Shown in pieces: positions 29,009 to 38,235 of a DNA stretch of 48,757 bases. The stretch is from Cyanobacteriota bacterium SRBZ.bins.94.201705. Its GTDB lineage: Bacteria > Cyanobacteriota > Cyanobacteriia > Cyanobacteriales > Cyanobacteriaceae. The translations under genes and the position numbers were made by a program. Positions within the stretch are counted from its first letter, which is position 1. The number at the start of each line of letters is the position of its first letter. Under the pieces are notes generated by a model that worked only from the letters and a program-made list of their open reading frames with translations, was not told where the DNA came from and did no database searches. The stretch covers positions 1 through 48,757 of the forward strand of contig JAUQQP010000016.1 in the NCBI GenBank assembly GCA_030549855.1, read 5' to 3'.

Positions 29009-30217
29009 TCAGACCATCCCTGACTGTCTTGCCATCACGGGTTGAAGATAGCGGTTGACGGTGGCAATCAACTTGTCGGCTACGGGGGGTTTAGGGATAA
29101 AATCGGTAGCACCAGCTAATTTGGCCTTGGTTTTATCTAGGGTGCCATCTTTCGCAGAGAGGATAATAATAGGCGTATTCTGGAAAACAGGACTTTCTCG
29201 TAAAAAGCGACAGACACTGTGGCCACTGGCGTTGGGCAAGTTCAGGTCTAGTATGATAAGATCTGGCTTATGCTCTAGGATTTTACCTAACCCCCTCATT
29301 GGTTCACTGATAAGTAAAGTAGCAAAACCCGCACCCTCTAGTATTTTTTTGAGGGTGTGTAGTACTATAGGGCTGTCGTCAATACAGGCTATCAGAAACC
29401 TACCCGGTTTACTGTTTGTGGTGTTACGATGCCTTACTTCCGAAAACGAATCAACTGGGAGGGTATTGCTATTTGTTTCTAGGGAAAGTGGCAAGTCTGG
29501 GATGGGGGATAAGACAATTAACCCATTTTCCTCCCATTTTTTGAGGGATTCCATCACCCGAGGAAGGGGAAGCCTCATTGTTTTAGCCACATCCCAAAGA
29601 GTAAATTCCCCGTTTAGGTATTGCCGTTGTGTGGTATCCTTTATGGTGCCCTGTCCCTTTTCCGAAAGGGTGGGTGCGAGGGTTGGCATTATACCATTGG
29701 TTGTTTGTTTTCCCAGGGTTTCATACAGTGTTTCTGCCTCTTTCAGGAGGCCTTCTATCTCCGAGGGGGTTAAACTGAGGAAGAAGGAGAGAGTAGAATG
29801 TATTTCTCCCCTATCCTGCCAGGATACCACTACCCTTCCAGACAACAATAGTTCTAATATACACTCTCTGGCTACCTCGGCGATGACAGATTTAGCCGCT
29901 TCCAGGGGGATTAGTTTCTTGGAAACCATCTCCCGGAGACAACGAGACTCCCACACCGGGTGAAAGTCTGAGTTATCGGCGTATTGTGCCCAAGTGGTTA
30001 TATCCTCTGTCTGTTTTCCCAAGGCGCGACGGAAGCGTCTTACCCTATGTTCAGAGTCGATAAAATACTGTAAAAAGCCCCTCAAAAAGAAGGCGGTTTT
30101 TAGCCTACCCCCTTCACAGGAAAAGCTCAATTCTCCGGTGGCTTTTTGTTTGTATATTTCCCACAACTTCTGTAGAAACAGACTCCGAAAATCTCCTGCA
30201 ACCTTTTCTCTTTCCAT
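29009..30217 (-). CDS. PATAN-REC (PatA/PixG-type) response regulator 1
   Basis: N-terminal PATAN/DUF4388 domain (SLFLQKLWEIYKQKATGEL; FFLRGFLQYFIDSEH), a winged-helix-like stretch (LWDVAKTMRLPLPRVMESL), then a C-terminal REC (FLIACIDDSPIVLHTLKKIL; phospho-Asp in LIILDLNLPNASG; Lys in IPKPP). In Synechocystis such proteins (PixG, PilG type) are outputs of tax systems for phototaxis and pili. I start at ATG 30217 (MEREKVAGDF); the frame extends to a TTG at 30280 with no SD and an atypical N-terminus. About 265 bp of its REC are nearly identical to the next gene. Confidence 0.92.
   Translation of the reverse strand: MEREKVAGDFRSLFLQKLWEIYKQKATGELSFSCEGGRLKTAFFLRGFLQYFIDSEHRVRRFRRALGKQTEDITTWAQYADNSDFHPVWESRCLREMVSKKLIPLEAAKSVIAEVARECILELLLSGRVVVSWQDRGEIHSTLSFFLSLTPSEIEGLLKEAETLYETLGKQTTNGIMPTLAPTLSEKGQGTIKDTTQRQYLNGEFTLWDVAKTMRLPLPRVMESLKKWEENGLIVLSPIPDLPLSLETNSNTLPVDSFSEVRHRNTTNSKPGRFLIACIDDSPIVLHTLKKILEGAGFATLLISEPMRGLGKILEHKPDLIILDLNLPNASGHSVCRFLRESPVFQNTPIIILSAKDGTLDKTKAKLAGATDFIPKPPVADKLIATVNRYLQPVMARQSGMV
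29076..29340. repeat. gene-conversion tract, copy 1 (pairs with 30732-30996)
   Basis: These 265 bp match 30732-30996 with five mismatches and no gaps (about 98%), a constant offset of 1656 bp. Identity falls sharply on both sides. The tract encodes most of the REC domain. Confidence 0.95.
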
Positions 30218-30280
30218 GACAGTAGCACCCCCATTTCCGTAGCTTTCTCTTTTTAATTTTTCTTCTTGTGTTGGAGTCAA

Positions 30281-30667
30281 CTTGCAAAGTATTCTTTGCC
30301 CTCTCCTCTTAAATCATAAGCAAATTTTCCCCGAAATAACTTTAATTTTTGTACAGCTCTAACTGTTACTTTTTGTTTTTTTTTAAACTTTTTTTTGAAG
30401 GTCTAGCAACCACGCCAGCATTTTGTTATACCAGACACCCTTTTCCGGAAGAACATGTGATGAGATATACATTCTACTTCTACCTCTACTTCTAGTTTGT
30501 CCCCACAGGGTTGGTATATGATTGCCTCTGATTTCCACCAAATGGGGATTTGGACTATTTGTTTAAGGATTTCGTTACAAAATTAAACATTCCCCACTTT
30601 GTTAAGAAAAAATAAAGCCCCCAAAAGAAGGGAGAAATTAAATCGTTAACAGACAATTAACAGCCAA
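30281..30667. other. intergenic gap between PATAN-REC genes 1 and 2
   Basis: This 387-bp gap is AT-rich with T-runs (about 30376-30405). It probably holds a promoter for regulator 1 on the minus strand, but I see no convincing -35/-10 pair. No gene is supported. Confidence 0.45.
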
Positions 30668-31816
30668 CTAACAGATACTCTGTTTTGCCGTCACAAGGTT
30701 AAGATGTCGCCTGACGGTAGCAATTAAATCTTCGGCTACGGGGGGTTTAGGGATAAAATCGGTAGCACCAGCTAATTTGGCCTTGGTTTTATCTAGGGTG
30801 CCATCTTTTGCAGAGAGGATAATAATAGGCGTATTCTGGAAAACAGGACTTTCTCGTAAAAAGCGGCAGACACTGTGGCCACTGGCGTTGGGCAAGTTCA
30901 GGTCCAGTATGATAAGATCTGGCTTATGCTCTAGGATTTTACCTAACCCCGTCATTGGTTCATTGATAAGTAAAGTAGCAAAACCCGCACCCTCTAAAGT
31001 TTTCTTGAGGGTTTGCAACAAAACGGGGCTATCGTCAATACAGGCAATGAGATAATTATCCCTAGATTCGGCCTCTTGGGAAGACTTGTCAGCTGTTTTG
31101 GTAGGGAGGGGGGTTGTTTCCTCTTCCTCTGGTGGCGGGGTAACAAAAGTGATCAAGCCCTTATTTTCCCAGTCTTTGAGAGATTTGGCCACCGCCTCTA
31201 TGGGCTGTTTTAGGGAGGCGGCTAGGTCCCACATGGTATAATAGCCGTTGAGATAACCCCTTTGGAGTGCGTCTTTAACCATTGTCTTCCCCTTGGCTGA
31301 CAAAAGAGGCGCCAGATTAGGTTGCCGCCAGCCTTCCTTCCACCACAGTTGACTCAGTTTTCTAACCCTGTTGTTAATCTCAAGAATTTCCGAGGGAGGA
31401 AGACTGAGGAAATAGGCGAAAGGGGAAGAATCTATCTCTCCTTTTTCCTGCCATTCCATTGTCATCCCCCCATCAAGACACAATTCCAGCAGACACTCCT
31501 CCGTCACTTGCTCTATAATGGACTTGGCCTGTGGTAAGCCGATTTCCTTTTTCACCACTCCCCGACGCAGTATTTCATACTCCCACAACTGTCCTTCGGC
31601 AAAGACTGTGGCATATTTTGGGTATTTTGTTGCTACTAGTCTTTGCCAACGTCTTTTCCTGGTATAACTGCAAACTACATATTGCAACATCCCCCTGCCG
31701 AAGAAAACAGTCTTAACCCCGCCATTTTTCTCCCGCAAAAGCAGCCTGCCACTAGCCTTTTTCCGGTAAATCCCCTCTACTTTTTCCTGCCATTGGGACA
31801 AAAAATCACTTCTCAT
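30668..31816 (-). CDS. PATAN-REC (PatA/PixG-type) response regulator 2
   Basis: This 382-aa paralogue has a PATAN domain starting at once (FLSQWQEKVEGIYRKKASGRL; GRGMLQYVVCSYTRKRRWQRL), the winged-helix-like part (MWDLAASLKQPIEAVAKSLKDWENKGLI), an acidic/Thr linker, and a REC with intact acidic pair (CIDDSP), phospho-Asp (IILDLNLPNASG) and Lys (IPKPP). The N-terminal domain is well diverged from regulator 1, while the REC is almost the same. It lies 120 bp downstream of regulator 3. Different PATAN domains with one shared REC suggest different outputs under one CheA. Confidence 0.93.
   Translation of the reverse strand: MRSDFLSQWQEKVEGIYRKKASGRLLLREKNGGVKTVFFGRGMLQYVVCSYTRKRRWQRLVATKYPKYATVFAEGQLWEYEILRRGVVKKEIGLPQAKSIIEQVTEECLLELCLDGGMTMEWQEKGEIDSSPFAYFLSLPPSEILEINNRVRKLSQLWWKEGWRQPNLAPLLSAKGKTMVKDALQRGYLNGYYTMWDLAASLKQPIEAVAKSLKDWENKGLITFVTPPPEEEETTPLPTKTADKSSQEAESRDNYLIACIDDSPVLLQTLKKTLEGAGFATLLINEPMTGLGKILEHKPDLIILDLNLPNASGHSVCRFLRESPVFQNTPIIILSAKDGTLDKTKAKLAGATDFIPKPPVAEDLIATVRRHLNLVTAKQSIC
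30732..30996. repeat. gene-conversion tract, copy 2 (pairs with 29076-29340)
   Basis: Second copy of the 265-bp tract, direct orientation. See copy 1; the third paralogue (31937-33184) is clearly more diverged in this part. Confidence 0.95.
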
Positions 31817-31936
31817 CTCTACCCTACTTTTTCCCTCGTTTTACACTTCTTAATATATTATCTATCAGCAGGGAAATTTCAAGTAGTCTGGGTAACAAAA
31901 AAGGGGGAATATAGGCCTTTTGGGGGAGATAAACCC

Positions 31937-33184
31937 CTAACCGGTAGTCATTTGGCTTTTTTGAACTTGTTTTGGAAAAAATCTGTGAATTACACTAAGT
32001 AACTCTTCCTCCGTAGCCGATTTATTGAGGAAATCGGTAGCCCCGACTAATTTGGCTTTCGCCCTGTCTACAGAACTATCTTGGGCAGTTAGAATAACGA
32101 TGGGGGTTTTTTGGAATACTGGGCTTTCCCGTAAGAATTTGCACACACTATAGCCATTAGCATTGGGCATTTTTAAGTCTAGCAAAATCAAATCAGGCCT
32201 ATGTTCAATTAACTTAGCAAATCCCGTCATGGGCTCATTTATACTTAATACTTTAAACCCCGCTCTTTCGAAGATTTTTCTCAGATTATGAACCACAATG
32301 GGACTGTCATCAATGCAGGCAATTAAGGGTCTATCTTTCCCACCAAAAACGCCAGGAGTATGTGGGGTTATCTCAACAGATTCCTCTTTTTCTCCTGAAA
32401 ATAAAGCTGGTTCTTCCTCTGGGGTTTGCGTCTGTTCTTCTATTACTGAAACAGAGGTAGAATCCTCAATTTTGATGGTCAAATCTGCCACAGGATTGAA
32501 GACAATTAAGCCTTTTTCCTGCCAAGTGAGTAGGGAAGCGACAGTATTTTCTATCCCCTGTTTGGACTTCAAGGCAATATCCCAGAGAGTATACTCACCA
32601 CTGAGGTATTTCAGTTGCAAGGGGTTTTTCACCAGGCTTCTAGCCTTTTCCAACAAAACTGGTGCCATGGAGGGGTTGATAGAAGTCAAGCCCCCCTTCA
32701 GCCACTTACCCCTGATAGCCTCTACTTCATCGAATACTGGGTGAGTATCCGTAGGTGCCAGACTGAGGAAGTAGGAGAAGGGACACTTGACCCTATCTGT
32801 GGGTGTCCATTGTAACTCAATCTGGTCTTCTAGGGAAACTTCCAACAGACACTCCCTCAACACATAAGTTATTATCTGCTTGGCTTCCTCCAGGGTGATG
32901 GCCTTACCACATACCCCCTGGTACAACAAATCATACTCCCAGGGTTGACAATTTAGAACCTTTGTGGGATAATTCCAATGAGGACAGAACTGACCGAGGG
33001 CCCTAAACCAACGTCTGACTCGGTGGACTGAGTCGGTTACATACTGCAGTCTGCCCGAGAGGAGGTAGAAGGTTTTTAGGTTTGTTCCCCCTCTTACTGT
33101 CAATTCCCCTGTAGCCTTGTCATCATACAGCTGATCTAATTTCTCCCTCACTGTGGGGAGTATTTTTTCGCCACTTACGCTCAT
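31937..33184 (-). CDS. PATAN-REC (PatA/PixG-type) response regulator 3
   Basis: This 415-aa protein is first in the transcription order. PATAN domain at about 10-190 (KLDQLYDDKATGELTVRGG; FYLLSGRLQYVTDSVHRVRRW), winged-helix-like part (LWDIALKSKQGIENTVASLLTWQEKGLIVF), an acidic linker with TPEEEPALFSGEKEE, and REC (LIACIDDSPIVVHNLRKIF; LILLDLKMPNANGYSV; Lys in LNKSA where the others have KPP). Its REC was not homogenised with the other two. A GAGGAG SD sits 7-10 nt before the ATG. It follows dnaE-N by 312 bp and probably opens the chemosensory operon. Confidence 0.93.
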   Translation of the reverse strand: MSVSGEKILPTVREKLDQLYDDKATGELTVRGGTNLKTFYLLSGRLQYVTDSVHRVRRWFRALGQFCPHWNYPTKVLNCQPWEYDLLYQGVCGKAITLEEAKQIITYVLRECLLEVSLEDQIELQWTPTDRVKCPFSYFLSLAPTDTHPVFDEVEAIRGKWLKGGLTSINPSMAPVLLEKARSLVKNPLQLKYLSGEYTLWDIALKSKQGIENTVASLLTWQEKGLIVFNPVADLTIKIEDSTSVSVIEEQTQTPEEEPALFSGEKEESVEITPHTPGVFGGKDRPLIACIDDSPIVVHNLRKIFERAGFKVLSINEPMTGFAKLIEHRPDLILLDLKMPNANGYSVCKFLRESPVFQKTPIVILTAQDSSVDRAKAKLVGATDFLNKSATEEELLSVIHRFFPKQVQKSQMTTG

Positions 33185-33496
33185 CTTTTAACTCCTCGGG
33201 GCAAAATCCCCTTTTTGAGCCTGCTTTTGTTGTGGGGGGAGGTCTGTACTCTCTTAACAAATTCTTAATTTTTCTCCTCCCCAATCCTATTATATAATGA
33301 TGCCGGTGGGTGTGTGTTTTATTTTTTTGTTTGTAAAAAAAATTAATGTTCCTTCATATTTCTGAGGAAAAAAAGAAATTGTTGCGGTTTTATTCTAAGT
33401 GAAAACCTCTAGGTGGATAGGGTAAAAAGTATAAAAAACTACCGAAGATAAGTAGATAAAATAACTATCAACTGTGTTAATATTACCAGTGAGAAT
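33185..33496. other. gap between dnaE-N and the chemosensory block
   Basis: This 312-bp AT-rich gap contains a palindromic ATTATATAAT at about 33289-33298 that gives a -10-like TATAAT on both strands; the minus-strand one may serve the chemosensory genes. No -35 of quality and no gene are seen. Confidence 0.45.
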
Positions 33497-36121
33497 TTAA
33501 AAAGGGCACTCAAACAACTCCAAACCTCTAGAGAAAACCTCGTCAATGGGCAACATTTTCCCGTCTTTTGTCATAATTTTGTGTTCTGGCGTAGCTCTAA
33601 TTACTCTTCCATCTTCCAATTCATATTCAAAAACCTCCTGAAAGCCGCGACTGTGCCATTGGGCTATAGGCTGGGCATAAACAAAGCCGTTTTTATCCAC
33701 AGTATATACATGACATTTTATATTTTCTTCGACGATTTTGCCGATGGGAAGTGCCCCATATTCCACAGTCAAAATTTCTGTATCATAACTCAGACAATAT
33801 TCGGCAAAGTTTAGCATCTGTTCAAATAGTTTTTCAGCAATATTTTCAGGCACCCCATTTTTCACCGCCCCATCGATAAATTTTTCCCGGTGTTTCTTCA
33901 TCTCTTCCGGTTTTTTCTTACCCATGGCGCGACGGAGTAAATCGGCTTCCCCTAGAGTATAACCGGCTAATTCTTGTGCCATTTTCATGATTTGTTCCTG
34001 ATATACCAAAACGCCATAGGTTTCCCTTAAAATAGGCTCTAGTAGGGGATGCTCGTAAGTGATAGGTTCTCTACCGTGTTTTCTATTGATAAACAGGGGT
34101 ATTAGGCCTGCATCTAGGGGACCGGGACGATAAAGGGCTAAAATGGAAGATATATCCTCGATTCCCGACGGTTTTAAGTCTTTGACTATTTGCTTCATTC
34201 CCTCGGATTCTAGTTGGAAAATGCCTTCTAAGTCTCCTGATTCCAGTAGTTTGTGGGTTTTTGCCACGTCTTCTGGCAATTTTTTACTATTACCCCTGGC
34301 TATAATTTCCAAGGCTTTTCTTTCTCCCAGCGGTAATTCTTCTACGTTTATTTCCAGATTTTGATTCTGTTTAATTAACTCTGCCGTCTTATAGATATTA
34401 GTAAGATTTTTTAAGCCCAAAAAGTCCATTTTCAGCAAACCTAAAGACTCCAAATCTTCCATGGAATACTGAGTAGTAATGGCCCCCTCTTCGTTACGCT
34501 GCAGGGGCACAATTTCATCGAGAGGTTGACTGGAAATAACCACCCCAGCCGCATGGACTCCTACAGTTTTGTTGGTGCCTTCTAGTCTAATTGCCATGTC
34601 AACCCAACGTTTTACCCGAGGATCATTTTCGTATTTTTCCTTAAATTCAGGGGAGGGAGTTTCATCAGAAATCATCACCTCTAATTTTGTAGGTTTACCC
34701 CTAGACACCGGAATCAATTTACTCATATTATCTGCTTCTGTATAAGGTATTCCCATTACCCTTGCCACGTCCTTTAATACCGCTTTGGATGTCATGCGAT
34801 TAAAGGTAATAATTTGAGCTACATTTGCCTCCCCATATTTCTCGGTTACGTATTTAACAACCTGTTGTCTTTTTTCAAAACAAAAGTCTGTATCAATATC
34901 AGGCATAGACTTACGTTCAGGATTTAAAAATCGCTCAAATAATAGCCCATGATGGACTGGATCAATATTAGTAATTCCCAGGGAATAGGCTACTAATGAA
35001 CCTGCCGCTGAGCCTCTACCTGGCCCTACTGGTATATTATTATCTCTGGCAAATTTTATATAATCCCAAACCACTAAAAAGTAGGTAGAAAACCCCATTT
35101 TTTCAATCATTTTTAACTCGTATTCCAGTCTCTCACGGTATTCTTTTGGCACTTCACTGCGTTGGACACATTTTAGTCTCTTTAACAAGCCCTCCCAGGC
35201 AATCTCATGCAAATAAGTGGCCGGAGTATGTCCGGTTGGCACTTCAAATTTTGGCAATCGGAATTCTCCTAAAAGGTCATAAGGTTTTACCTTTTCGGCT
35301 ATTTCTAAAGTATTTTTGATAGCCTCCTCAATTATATCACTGTCTAGATGATCTCTAAACAAAAGGCGCATTTCTTCAGCGGATTTAAGATATTCTGTAC
35401 CGGAATATCTCATCCGGTTTTCCTCTTCTATTTTTTTGTTGGTTTGGATACACAAAAGGGCATCGTGGGCCTCTACATCATAACAAGAGATAAAGTGGGA
35501 ATCATTGGTAGCAATTATCTTGATGCCCAACTCCTTTCCTATCTTTACTAATTCCACATTTACAATTCTATCTTCTCGGTAGCCATGGTCCTGTATTTCT
35601 AAGTAAAAATCATCGGCAAAAACCTCTTTATACCACTTAGCAACCTCTCTAGCTTTGTCATAATTTCCTACTAGAATATTCTGGGGGATTTCTCCTCCTA
35701 AACAGGCACTAGTTACAATTAATCCCTCTTTGTATTTTTTTAGTAAATCTTTGTTAATACAAGGTCGAGCAAAAATACCACTGCCTTGGTAACCATGAAG
35801 ATGAGAGATGGTGGTGAGTTTAACAAGGTTGCGGTAACCCTGTTTGTCTTTTGCTAAAACCACCTGATGGTATTTTTTGACTCGTTTGTGACGGGTAGTA
35901 ATATCACCGTTGATGACATACATCTCATTGCCAATAATAGGTTTAATGCCTTTCTCCAGACAGTGTTTGACTAGTTGTATGGCACCATACATTACACCAT
36001 GATCAGTTATAGCAATAGCGGGGAATTGCAACTCTGCCGCGCGTTTTACCAAAGCCGGAATTTGAGAGGCGCCATCCAGCAGACTATACTCAGTATGAAG
36101 GTGTAATGGCACAAAAGACAT
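33497..36121 (-). CDS. dnaE-N: DNA polymerase III alpha subunit, N-terminal half with split-intein N fragment
   Basis: Residues 1-775 are the N-extein: PHP domain ([19 protein letters not shown]), polymerase palm with [15 protein letters not shown] holding catalytic Asp residues, and [19 protein letters not shown]. The chain reaches FAEY and then Cys776 starts a 99-residue intein N fragment ([40 protein letters not shown]). This fragment associates with the 36-residue C fragment made from 1774-3093 and splices the two exteins. The split site and Cys+1 junction are those of the classic cyanobacterial DnaE intein. The intein N ends (LELFECPF) without the longer Npu-type tail. Confidence 0.98.
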   Translation of the reverse strand: MSFVPLHLHTEYSLLDGASQIPALVKRAAELQFPAIAITDHGVMYGAIQLVKHCLEKGIKPIIGNEMYVINGDITTRHKRVKKYHQVVLAKDKQGYRNLVKLTTISHLHGYQGSGIFARPCINKDLLKKYKEGLIVTSACLGGEIPQNILVGNYDKAREVAKWYKEVFADDFYLEIQDHGYREDRIVNVELVKIGKELGIKIIATNDSHFISCYDVEAHDALLCIQTNKKIEEENRMRYSGTEYLKSAEEMRLLFRDHLDSDIIEEAIKNTLEIAEKVKPYDLLGEFRLPKFEVPTGHTPATYLHEIAWEGLLKRLKCVQRSEVPKEYRERLEYELKMIEKMGFSTYFLVVWDYIKFARDNNIPVGPGRGSAAGSLVAYSLGITNIDPVHHGLLFERFLNPERKSMPDIDTDFCFEKRQQVVKYVTEKYGEANVAQIITFNRMTSKAVLKDVARVMGIPYTEADNMSKLIPVSRGKPTKLEVMISDETPSPEFKEKYENDPRVKRWVDMAIRLEGTNKTVGVHAAGVVISSQPLDEIVPLQRNEEGAITTQYSMEDLESLGLLKMDFLGLKNLTNIYKTAELIKQNQNLEINVEELPLGERKALEIIARGNSKKLPEDVAKTHKLLESGDLEGIFQLESEGMKQIVKDLKPSGIEDISSILALYRPGPLDAGLIPLFINRKHGREPITYEHPLLEPILRETYGVLVYQEQIMKMAQELAGYTLGEADLLRRAMGKKKPEEMKKHREKFIDGAVKNGVPENIAEKLFEQMLNFAEYCLSYDTEILTVEYGALPIGKIVEENIKCHVYTVDKNGFVYAQPIAQWHSRGFQEVFEYELEDGRVIRATPEHKIMTKDGKMLPIDEVFSRGLELFECPF

Positions 36122-36754
36122 GGTTGTAGAGTAATATAACTATTGGCCAAGAGACAAATTCTAGTTTAACTCTAACCCCCATCCACCAGAGTAACCCCCC
36201 CAACTGACTGGTAGTTTCTCTTTCGTGACTTTGCAACCAAAGGGAAGCAGTTTTAACGCCACAGTAACTCCCCATTGGCGACTTCGAGGTTGTAGCGATG
36301 TATCTGCCACTGGCGTTGTAGGGAAGAAGCATTAATTCCTAGAGTAACTCCCTACGGTTACCTGGAGGTTATAGCGATGTATCTGTGACTGTTGGGGGGA
36401 AGAGGCGTCAATCCCAACCAGGGTAACTCTCTACTAGTGGTTAGCTGGAGGTTGTAGCGATGTATCTGCCACTGGCGTTGCAGGGAAGAAGCATTAATTC
36501 CAACTAGAGTAACTCCCTACGGTTACCTGGAGGTTATAGCGATGTATCTGTGAATTCGGGGAAAAAGTGTCAACTGCCACCAAAGTAACCTTTTACCAGA
36601 CTGACTGGTGAGTTTATCCTTGAGTTGTGACGACTGTTATGACTTTGTGACTGGAAGGGAGTCTCTTTGTGGTGCATAAATGACAAAAGTATTGTGGATA
36701 AGTAGGTAGAAGAGGGGGAGACGGCTTAGGAAAAACCCCTATTCCACTTCCACT
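36122..36754. other. intergenic region upstream of dnaE-N, mostly tandem repeats
   Basis: This 633-bp gap separates the divergent dnaE-N and sigma-like genes. Its middle is filled by ~80-bp repeats (36264-36584), with weaker, more decayed units on each side (about 36190-36263 and 36585-36660). The promoters of both flanking genes must lie here; I could not define them. Confidence 0.7.
36264..36584. repeat. four ~80-bp tandem repeats arranged A-B-A-B
   Basis: Units start with GTAACT at 36264, 36344, 36423 and 36509 (lengths 80, 79, 86, 76). All share GGAGGTTRTAGCGATGTATC or a close variant (GAGGTTGTAG in the first). Units 1 and 3 share CCACTGGCGTTG and AAGAAGCATTAATTCC; units 2 and 4 share CTACGGTTACCTGGAGG. 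So a two-unit block was itself duplicated. GTAAC / GTTAC in the B units can form a 5-bp hairpin. Confidence 0.9.
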
Positions 36755-38208
36755 ATGATGGAGAAACCCAGGGATTTGGTTATGCAGTTTTCCTCCTTTC
36801 TGTCTCTCAAAAAACTCAAGGGAAAACAGTTACCCGCCACTTACTGGCAAATTGAGCCACCATTGGAGAAGAATATAAGGTTACTATTAGATGGGGGGTT
36901 AGAAAGAAATGAGGAGGTGATTGCCACAAGTCTATTGCTTTTTCTCAGACAACAAGAAGACAAACTCAGGGAGAGACATCTAACTGCCTATTTTCAAGAA
37001 TGCTGTTTCTTCGCCTCAAGGAATGTATCTCGACGGCTGGAGGGTTATTCTAATTCTCTCACTTGGGAGGATTACTTTCGGTGGAGTAATTCATTGGCAA
37101 TCCCACCACAGAGACTTTTAGCCCACTATAATCCCTACTGTGGCACAAAACTAGCCACTTATGCCAGGCATAAAATCGAATCTCAACTGGTGGATGAGGC
37201 ATACCGGTATTTAGGCTGGAAAAGGGCATCCGATTGGGGGTTGTTAAAACAATTCAAACCTGCCAGTCGGAGAAAATGTTTGGAGATAATAGAGGGTTTT
37301 AGGGGAGAGACTCTACAACAGTATTTACTAGTGTGGGAATGTTTTTGCCTTATCTATTTCCCACCAGTGACAGGGAAAAGTCAACCACTCCCTTCCCCCT
37401 CTACCTCTGACTTTGTCAGGATTAGTCAGGAGTATAATTTCCTGGCAAGCAAACACAACCCACCTCTCCCTCCCCTCGACGCCGGGGAATGTGAAAGGAT
37501 AATCAAAATCTGTATAACCTGTGCTCGTAATTATTGTAATCCCAAAATGGTCTTCTTTGACGAACCTCCGGATATTGCCTCAGAAGACAACCAATGGCAA
37601 GAGGAAGTCTATACACAACAAGATTACGAGACAATTAATGGGATTATCCAGTCAGCCTATGAGGATTTAAATCCATGTCAGAAAATAATTTTCCTCCTCT
37701 GGTTAGGTTTACAAATGCCCCAGACAACTATAGCCCAAATTTTGTCTGCCAATTATGGCAATTACATCAGGCAACAATACCAGGTATCCCGGGAGATTAA
37801 CGCCGCCAGAAACTGTATTCTGAAAAGAATAATCGGGGAGGTAATTGGTGATAATTTTTCAATTTTTCCTGTTACAATTAAGGGGTTAAAACTCCCTTTG
37901 GATGAAGGGCTAACAATCCAAGGCAAACAGACTATTTTTCAGCTACTATATGCCATCTATAATTCCCTATATTCTCAGAAGAAAAACCTTTTTTTTGGCT
38001 TCCTAGCCAACCGCATATTCCCCATTTACAGCCGAGATTTATCTTCCACGCCAATTCCCTCACTAGGAAACTAAGAGAAGCTTTGCAGAGGAAATATAAC
38101 CTGCAATTTCTCCCTAAAAAACAGGGAGAGATTAGTCTCTATAACTTCATCGAGGAGTGGCTGAATATTTTCCCATGTCAAAGGGGACAAAATATTACTG
38201 ATAACTAA
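36755..38208 (+). pseudogene. sigma-70-like (group 3 type) regulator with a -1 frameshift at a T8 run
   Basis: The first frame (36755-38074) has a sigma region 4-like segment near residues 305-350 (DLNPCQKIIFLLWLGLQMPQ, TIAQILSANYG, QYQVSREINAARNCILKRI). It ends early, but reading on after the T8 run at 37989-37996 with one extra T gives a coherent tail (HANSLTRKLREALQRKYNLQ, YNFIEEWLNIFPC) to a stop at 38206-38208, 27 bp before the DUF1822 gene. So the intact protein would be about 484 aa. Cyanobacterial DUF1822 genes often follow such sigma-like genes. Whether this is a true mutation, slippage-based switching or a sequencing error is open. Confidence 0.75.
37989..37996 (+). other. T8 homopolymer at the frameshift
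   Basis: Eight T residues within AACCTTTTTTTTGGC. Adding one T joins the upstream frame to the downstream coding frame without any stop. Confidence 0.75.
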
Positions 38209-38235
38209 CAATTAACCTGATTGGATTAAGAGGTT

